64,000 bases of DNA from Paludibacteraceae bacterium (GTDB lineage: Bacteria; Bacteroidota; Bacteroidia; Bacteroidales; Paludibacteraceae), in the NCBI GenBank assembly GCA_017450435.1, contig JAFSTO010000071.1:1-64000 (forward strand). Direction: 5' to 3'. A program made the position numbers and the translations under genes. The notes beneath the pieces were generated by a model, which worked only from the letters and a program-made list of their open reading frames with translations, was not told the origin of the DNA and made no database searches. How positions within the stretch are numbered: position 1 is the stretch's first letter; every line of letters begins with the position of its first letter. Below, in pieces: positions 60,251 to 64,000 of this stretch.

Positions 60251-61480
60251 TCACTTTTGTTCTACAGCAACCCCTTGCATGTTTTTTATTATACAATCAA
60301 GATAAGCAGCAAACTGCTTCGCAATAATCTGATATGTGAGGTTCTGCTCTATATAGTTGTGAGCGGCAGTGCCGATGCTCTCTCTGCGCACCTTGTCATC
60401 AAGCAGTAGATTGATTTCTTTAGCCATCTGCCCGGCATGTGAAGCAATAATGATGTCTCGTCCGCTGACAACATTTTCCAGTCCCTCGGCACCGATAGGT
60501 GTGGTAACAACGCAGCACCCCATAGACATTGCCTCAAGAATCTTGTTCTGCACTCCTGCCCCTGATATCATCGGCACAACGACAACAGTGGCTTTTTCGA
60601 GATACTGCTTGGGATCATCCACAAAGCCGGTAACTATAACACTGTCTGACTGAAGGTGCTTAACCTGCTTAACCGGACGTGAGCCGACAATATAAAACTT
60701 AGTTTGCGGATGCCGACGAATCACAGCCGGCAGCACATTATGCACAAACGATGTTACTGCCACAATATTAGGTTCATAATACATCGAACCGACAAAGACC
60801 AGATTTTGCTCGTTGTTTTGCGTAATACACGGCTTTAAATCGGTACTGTTATTAACAACATAAATAGGTTTCCGGCAGTCCTTTGCATTAGATAATATAT
60901 ACTGCCTGTCAACATCTGAGATAATAAAACAACCTTGAAATTCCTGTAAGACACGTATTTCATAACGCTCCAAGCGCCGGTACTCAAGCAGATAAACAAG
61001 CTTCCATATCAGTCCGGCATTATCGGCATCGTGTTTGTAACGCATTGATAGCGCATCAACAAAGTCAATCACCTTATTACATTTCTTCCCGACGACATAT
61101 TGCGCAGCTCTGAGGTTATTACAAAACACGAAATCATACTCTGCAAGATGCTCATCGATATAACGCTGCGCCTCACGAGAATAGAAGTAACTGCACTGAA
61201 GCGGTTTGCCTGAGAACAGTCCCAATAACCCTCTTGCAACCATCGAAAAAGTTGAAGTAGTGAATTCCGTCACTTTGCCGCAATACATGTAAAGAGGCGA
61301 CACATCAGCCGGCTTTGTGGAACGACTACAAGTATAAACCACGTCCACATCACACGTCTCGGACAACATTCTCAGCATCTCAGTACTGCGAATGGTTGCC
61401 CCATCAATATTCGGCAGTAGCGTCTTGGTATTGATAAACAAGACGCGCGGACGAGAAATATTTCTATTATCTACTTCCAT
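60251..61480 (-). CDS. Group 4 glycosyltransferase
   Basis: A GT-B fold glycosyltransferase of 409 residues. The start PRVLFINTKTLLPNIDGATIRS gives the acceptor-side fold; the C-terminal domain has LVFVGSMYYEPNI and the donor site GAGVQNKILEAMSMGCCVVTTPIGAEGL, which includes the E-x7-E motif of GT4. It is cytosolic, probably adding a sugar to the lipid-linked glycan. The donor is unknown. It precedes the EEP gene in transcription order, with the duplicated 29-bp segment in between. Confidence 0.9.
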   Translation of the reverse strand: MEVDNRNISRPRVLFINTKTLLPNIDGATIRSTEMLRMLSETCDVDVVYTCSRSTKPADVSPLYMYCGKVTEFTTSTFSMVARGLLGLFSGKPLQCSYFYSREAQRYIDEHLAEYDFVFCNNLRAAQYVVGKKCNKVIDFVDALSMRYKHDADNAGLIWKLVYLLEYRRLERYEIRVLQEFQGCFIISDVDRQYILSNAKDCRKPIYVVNNSTDLKPCITQNNEQNLVFVGSMYYEPNIVAVTSFVHNVLPAVIRRHPQTKFYIVGSRPVKQVKHLQSDSVIVTGFVDDPKQYLEKATVVVVPMISGAGVQNKILEAMSMGCCVVTTPIGAEGLENVVSGRDIIIASHAGQMAKEINLLLDDKVRRESIGTAAHNYIEQNLTYQIIAKQFAAYLDCIIKNMQGVAVEQK

Positions 61481-61536
61481 CAGTTACGACATTTATCACA
61501 GATGTGACATTTTGATACCGGATTATTTAGACATGC

Positions 61537-62373
61537 CTATAACAAACATTTTCTGCAAATTTCTTCCTGCTTGAGCACACAGTACACATTGTAGAAAAAT
61601 CTGCTTTTTCTCCCCATATATTCTATTACATTCTTAAATGGGAACAACATTTTCACCGCAATTGCCATCATGGGTGCATACTCCACATTTAATTTGCAAA
61701 ACACATACCTGAACCCAATAACCTGCACAAGGAACGCCTGATAATTAGTTTCATGTTTGATATTTCGTTCCCCATCAACTAAATAGCGGAAGTGCAGATT
61801 ATGCAAATAATACTCAACCATTGAGTAAGCCAGTGCAGCATTGGCTTCTGTGTTAAGATATCGTGTCGGTATCTTGACTTGTTCCAAAAAGACATCCACA
61901 CCTTTCCGCCTGCAATATCCGTATCCGATAATCTCGTTGTCCGTCACATTCCTGCATATCCAGAAATCGGTGTCAACCAACTGACATAAATGGTTGCAAA
62001 ACTCTTCTTTATTCGGTTTAGGCCTGTATTTGTCAGGATAATCCGCAAAACAATCCTCTGCTATCTCAAAAAAACGTTCAACATATTCTTTGATAACACC
62101 TTTATGTAATCGTTCAACTCTGCAATTTCCGAGCCCGCGTTTAATCCGATAACGTTGCTTACTTTTTAGTTCTGATAATGGAGTAAAACTGTCGCAAAGA
62201 CAATACCACCATTCATTTACCGTAGTTGTATCGAAGTCTGACGTCCAACGGGCAAACATAGCTTTTTTTGAGCGAACAGCCATCTTTGCATCGTCTCGTG
62301 TAGGAGATTCTTCACCGATTGAGCCATGCCAGACAAGAGCGTTTTGATATAATATCCAATTATCGGCTGCCAT
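61537..62373 (-). CDS. GNAT/FemAB-like protein of the polysaccharide locus
   Basis: A 278-residue protein that I cannot assign firmly. RYRIKRGLGNCRVERLH, EFFEIAEDCFADYPDKYRP-like and FWICRNVTDNEIIGYGYCRRKG are reminiscent of FemAB/GNAT acyltransferase folds found in capsule loci. The C-terminus is basic and hydrophobic. It overlaps the WbsX-like gene by 14 bp. Base composition is more AT-rich than in the core genes nearby, suggesting acquisition with the locus. An acetyl or aminoacyl modification of a sugar is plausible but only inferred. Confidence 0.55.
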   Translation of the reverse strand: MAADNWILYQNALVWHGSIGEESPTRDDAKMAVRSKKAMFARWTSDFDTTTVNEWWYCLCDSFTPLSELKSKQRYRIKRGLGNCRVERLHKGVIKEYVERFFEIAEDCFADYPDKYRPKPNKEEFCNHLCQLVDTDFWICRNVTDNEIIGYGYCRRKGVDVFLEQVKIPTRYLNTEANAALAYSMVEYYLHNLHFRYLVDGERNIKHETNYQAFLVQVIGFRYVFCKLNVEYAPMMAIAVKMLFPFKNVIEYMGRKSRFFYNVYCVLKQEEICRKCLL

Positions 62374-63457
62374 ATATCACATCATGAAGAGCATTAATAT
62401 ACCCTTTTCCGAACTTGAGGTCAGGCTCCATATAATTACCTTCCGCCCACTCGTTCCACGATTTTAAGAAAAGTATTTTCTCTCCTCCATCAATAGGATG
62501 CGTTGCCTCCATAATCTGCTGAACATGCTCAGCAAATAACTCAGGTGTGGATTTGTGAAACACGGTTCCTATCATTCCACGACGTGGAGTAAGATCCCAT
62601 GAAGGATATATAGACGGAATAACATTACCGCCCTTCAGCACACTCAAGTCATATATTTTCAAAATATCCTTGTATTGCGTAATAATAGGGTGTCTAAAGA
62701 TATAAGCCCACAACTTTCTCAGTCGAGACTGACGGAAAAAGTCATATATACACTCAAAATTGATAGCGTCTAAAACAGCTAACTTCTCATTATTAAGTTC
62801 TTCTTTTTTTGCCTGTCCGATAAAGTAAAAATCAGGAAGATTGTTTACTTTTGCCAATTCGCGCCATCTGGCAATAAATGCCCGCAAATCCGGCACTGCC
62901 AAAGGAGCATATATAAGAAAGAGGAGTCGCCCGTCTATCTGCATATATCTCTTGTCACGGAACATTGGAAGCATCGTATTGAAATGCAAGTCAATGTCAT
63001 CTTTTGAATACGTCTGTTCAATCAGCATCTCCTGACTGAATCGCGAGACATCAGGGTTCCATAATTTTTTCAACCAACTATGGTTAGCCCAGCCGAGGCA
63101 GAACGGAAAATCCGGTTTGCCGGAAGCAACTACCTCTTGCAAAGGACGTTCAAGCAATTGTCTTCCGCCCCCTAACCAATAGTGCCAATAGCAAAAACCG
63201 TCCACCCCCGCCTCTCTTGCCAGTTCTGCCTGCGCTTCACGCACATCAGGCAGACGAAGGTCATAAAAACCGAGGTCTGCAGGGATACGCGGCTGGTAGT
63301 GCCCGCGAAAAAGCGGACTAGCCTTAGCCACATTGGTCCATTCGGTAAACCCTTTTCCCCACCATTCGTCGTTCTCTTTCACAGGATGAAACTGCGGAAG
63401 ATAAAAAGCTATAACCCTCGCCTTCCTACCATTCATAAAATCCTTCTTGTCTTGCAT
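62360..63457 (-). CDS. WbsX-like GH99-type glycan enzyme
   Basis: A 365-residue protein of the WbsX/GH99-like group often found in O-antigen and capsule loci: VIAFYLPQFHPVKENDEWWG, GFTEWTNVAKASPLF, GFYDLRLPDVREAQ and FCYWHYWLGGGRQLLERP. It resembles glycoside hydrolase family 99 in fold, but in such loci it is treated as a glycosyltransferase-like or processing enzyme. ATG 63457 (MQDKKDF) is chosen over an in-frame TTG 21 codons upstream. It is the first gene of the minus-strand operon and its 3' end overlaps the next gene by 14 bp. The region 63458-63540 upstream shows no clear promoter. Confidence 0.8.
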   Translation of the reverse strand: MQDKKDFMNGRKARVIAFYLPQFHPVKENDEWWGKGFTEWTNVAKASPLFRGHYQPRIPADLGFYDLRLPDVREAQAELAREAGVDGFCYWHYWLGGGRQLLERPLQEVVASGKPDFPFCLGWANHSWLKKLWNPDVSRFSQEMLIEQTYSKDDIDLHFNTMLPMFRDKRYMQIDGRLLFLIYAPLAVPDLRAFIARWRELAKVNNLPDFYFIGQAKKEELNNEKLAVLDAINFECIYDFFRQSRLRKLWAYIFRHPIITQYKDILKIYDLSVLKGGNVIPSIYPSWDLTPRRGMIGTVFHKSTPELFAEHVQQIMEATHPIDGGEKILFLKSWNEWAEGNYMEPDLKFGKGYINALHDVIYGSR

Positions 63458-63540
63458 ATATATATCTTTAACAACGGCTGACTGATACACGCTTGTACTT
63501 TGTCCTGTTGTGCTTTTCAAATTTGTTTACATTTCATTTA

Positions 63541-64000
63541 TCACCCCAGCAGCAGGGCGGCATTAACAGCCGTCACTTTGTCCGAAATCTCTTTTGTCTG
63601 CAGGTCATTCGACAGAACAAACGCATGCAGCAAAGGTTTATCGAGCATACCTTCCACCCGAAGAAGATGCCGTGCATCTGTTCTTGATACATGCTCCGTC
63701 TGCTTAAACTCAAAAGCGAAATACCCGTCTTGCGTCTCAACCAACAAATCCACTTCCATACCATCGTGCGTACGAAGGTGATAGAACGTGGCGTTTGACT
63801 GAATGTTCTTCGCCTGCTTGTATAACTCTGTCACCAACAAACTCTCGAACTCTGCCCCAGTCATACCGCCTTGCTTGCCCACCACAGCCTGAAGCACCCC
63901 ATAATCCATATAATGAATCTTAGGTGCACGCGACAGGCGCTTTGCTTGGTTAGCAGACCATGCCGGCAAAAGCAATGTCTGGTAACTGACATTAAGGTAT
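63541..64000 (-). CDS. C-terminal part of an AAA ATPase with DUF4143 domain (cut by window edge)
   Basis: The frame is open from the right edge to TGA at 63541, giving at least 152 residues. WSANQAKRLSRAPKIHYMDY with GVLQAVVG, EFESLLVTELYKQ and GMEVDLLVE, then YFAFEFKQ, matches the PD-(D/E)XK-like DUF4143 domain of ATPases named COG1373. The N-terminal Walker ATPase domain lies outside the window. These proteins are very common, often multicopy, in Bacteroidales and of unknown role. It is transcribed in the same direction as the polysaccharide operon but is probably not part of it. Confidence 0.85.
   Translation of the reverse strand, partial: YLNVSYQTLLLPAWSANQAKRLSRAPKIHYMDYGVLQAVVGKQGGMTGAEFESLLVTELYKQAKNIQSNATFYHLRTHDGMEVDLLVETQDGYFAFEFKQTEHVSRTDARHLLRVEGMLDKPLLHAFVLSNDLQTKEISDKVTAVNAALLLG

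Noticed and set aside
1-64000. tRNA, rRNA, CRISPR arrays, integrases and insertion sequences
   Set aside because: I read the intergenic regions on both strands and found no cloverleaf, no regularly spaced repeats beyond the tandem pairs listed, and no transposase. A covariance-model scan would be decisive for tRNA.

Overview
The window is about 64 kb of chromosome from a member of the Bacteroidota, most likely the order Bacteroidales. Three things point there. First, intergenic regions repeatedly carry the Bacteroidetes sigma-ABfr promoter (TTTG, about 20 bp, TAnnTTTG), with A-rich rather than Shine-Dalgarno-rich start regions. Second, several proteins belong to families largely confined to this phylum (DUF3276, DUF4494, DUF4105, DUF5689, long NusB, short CstA, M49 dipeptidyl peptidase lipoprotein). 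Third, at least two secreted proteins end in type IX secretion (T9SS) type-A sorting domains. Genus cannot be assigned from sequence alone. I saw no rRNA, tRNA, CRISPR array, integrase or insertion sequence.

Layout. 1-2.5 kb: a 44-residue lipoprotein gene with its own promoter and terminator, divergent from a dipeptidyl peptidase III gene. 2.5-3.7 kb: an NtrC-type sigma-54 activator without a DNA-binding domain. 4.1-10.7 kb: a TetR-TolC-MFP-RND efflux operon that ends in a PII-like small protein. 10.6-12.5 kb: gluQ, nadD and a small DNA-binding-like protein. 12.8-15.6 kb: an AT-rich pair, a lipoprotein and a T9SS-exported papain-like protease. 15.7-20.1 kb: an outer-membrane protein, apbE, bamD, an omega-like RNA polymerase subunit and coaBC. 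20.3-26.3 kb: a PUR-alpha-like protein, nusB, yajC, a short YbbR protein, a WbpE-like aminotransferase, rpoN and a PAP2-like protein. 26.4-31.7 kb: a fusion of DUF4105 with a degenerate alkaline phosphatase, a WlbA-like dehydrogenase and cstA. 31.8-39.1 kb: two IgGFc-binding-like surface proteins flanking a barrel-OmpA protein. 39.2-48.3 kb: a duplicated terminator repeat, asnS, a TonB receptor/DUF5689 pair, cvpA, folK and prfC. 48.3-53.1 kb, minus strand: yggS-like, DUF4494, U32 peptidase, ftsY and rlmB. 53.3-63.5 kb, minus strand: a surface-polysaccharide operon. The right edge cuts a DUF4143 ATPase gene.

Themes. The most interesting locus is the minus-strand polysaccharide operon. It combines a dehydratase, aminotransferase and initiating-transferase set like that which starts B. 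fragilis polysaccharide A on AATGal with a fused cytidylyltransferase-SDR protein of the Haemophilus Acs1 (CDP-ribitol) type and a LicD-family transferase. This predicts a ribitol-phosphate-decorated, possibly zwitterionic glycan resembling pneumococcal teichoic acid in its ingredients. WbpE-like and WlbA-like enzymes elsewhere in the window fit the diacetamido-uronic acid pathway that supplies anionic LPS in T9SS bacteria. Other unusual items are the DUF4105/pseudo-phosphatase fusion, the IgGFc-like/OmpA/IgGFc-like trio, and several recent tandem duplications in intergenic DNA.
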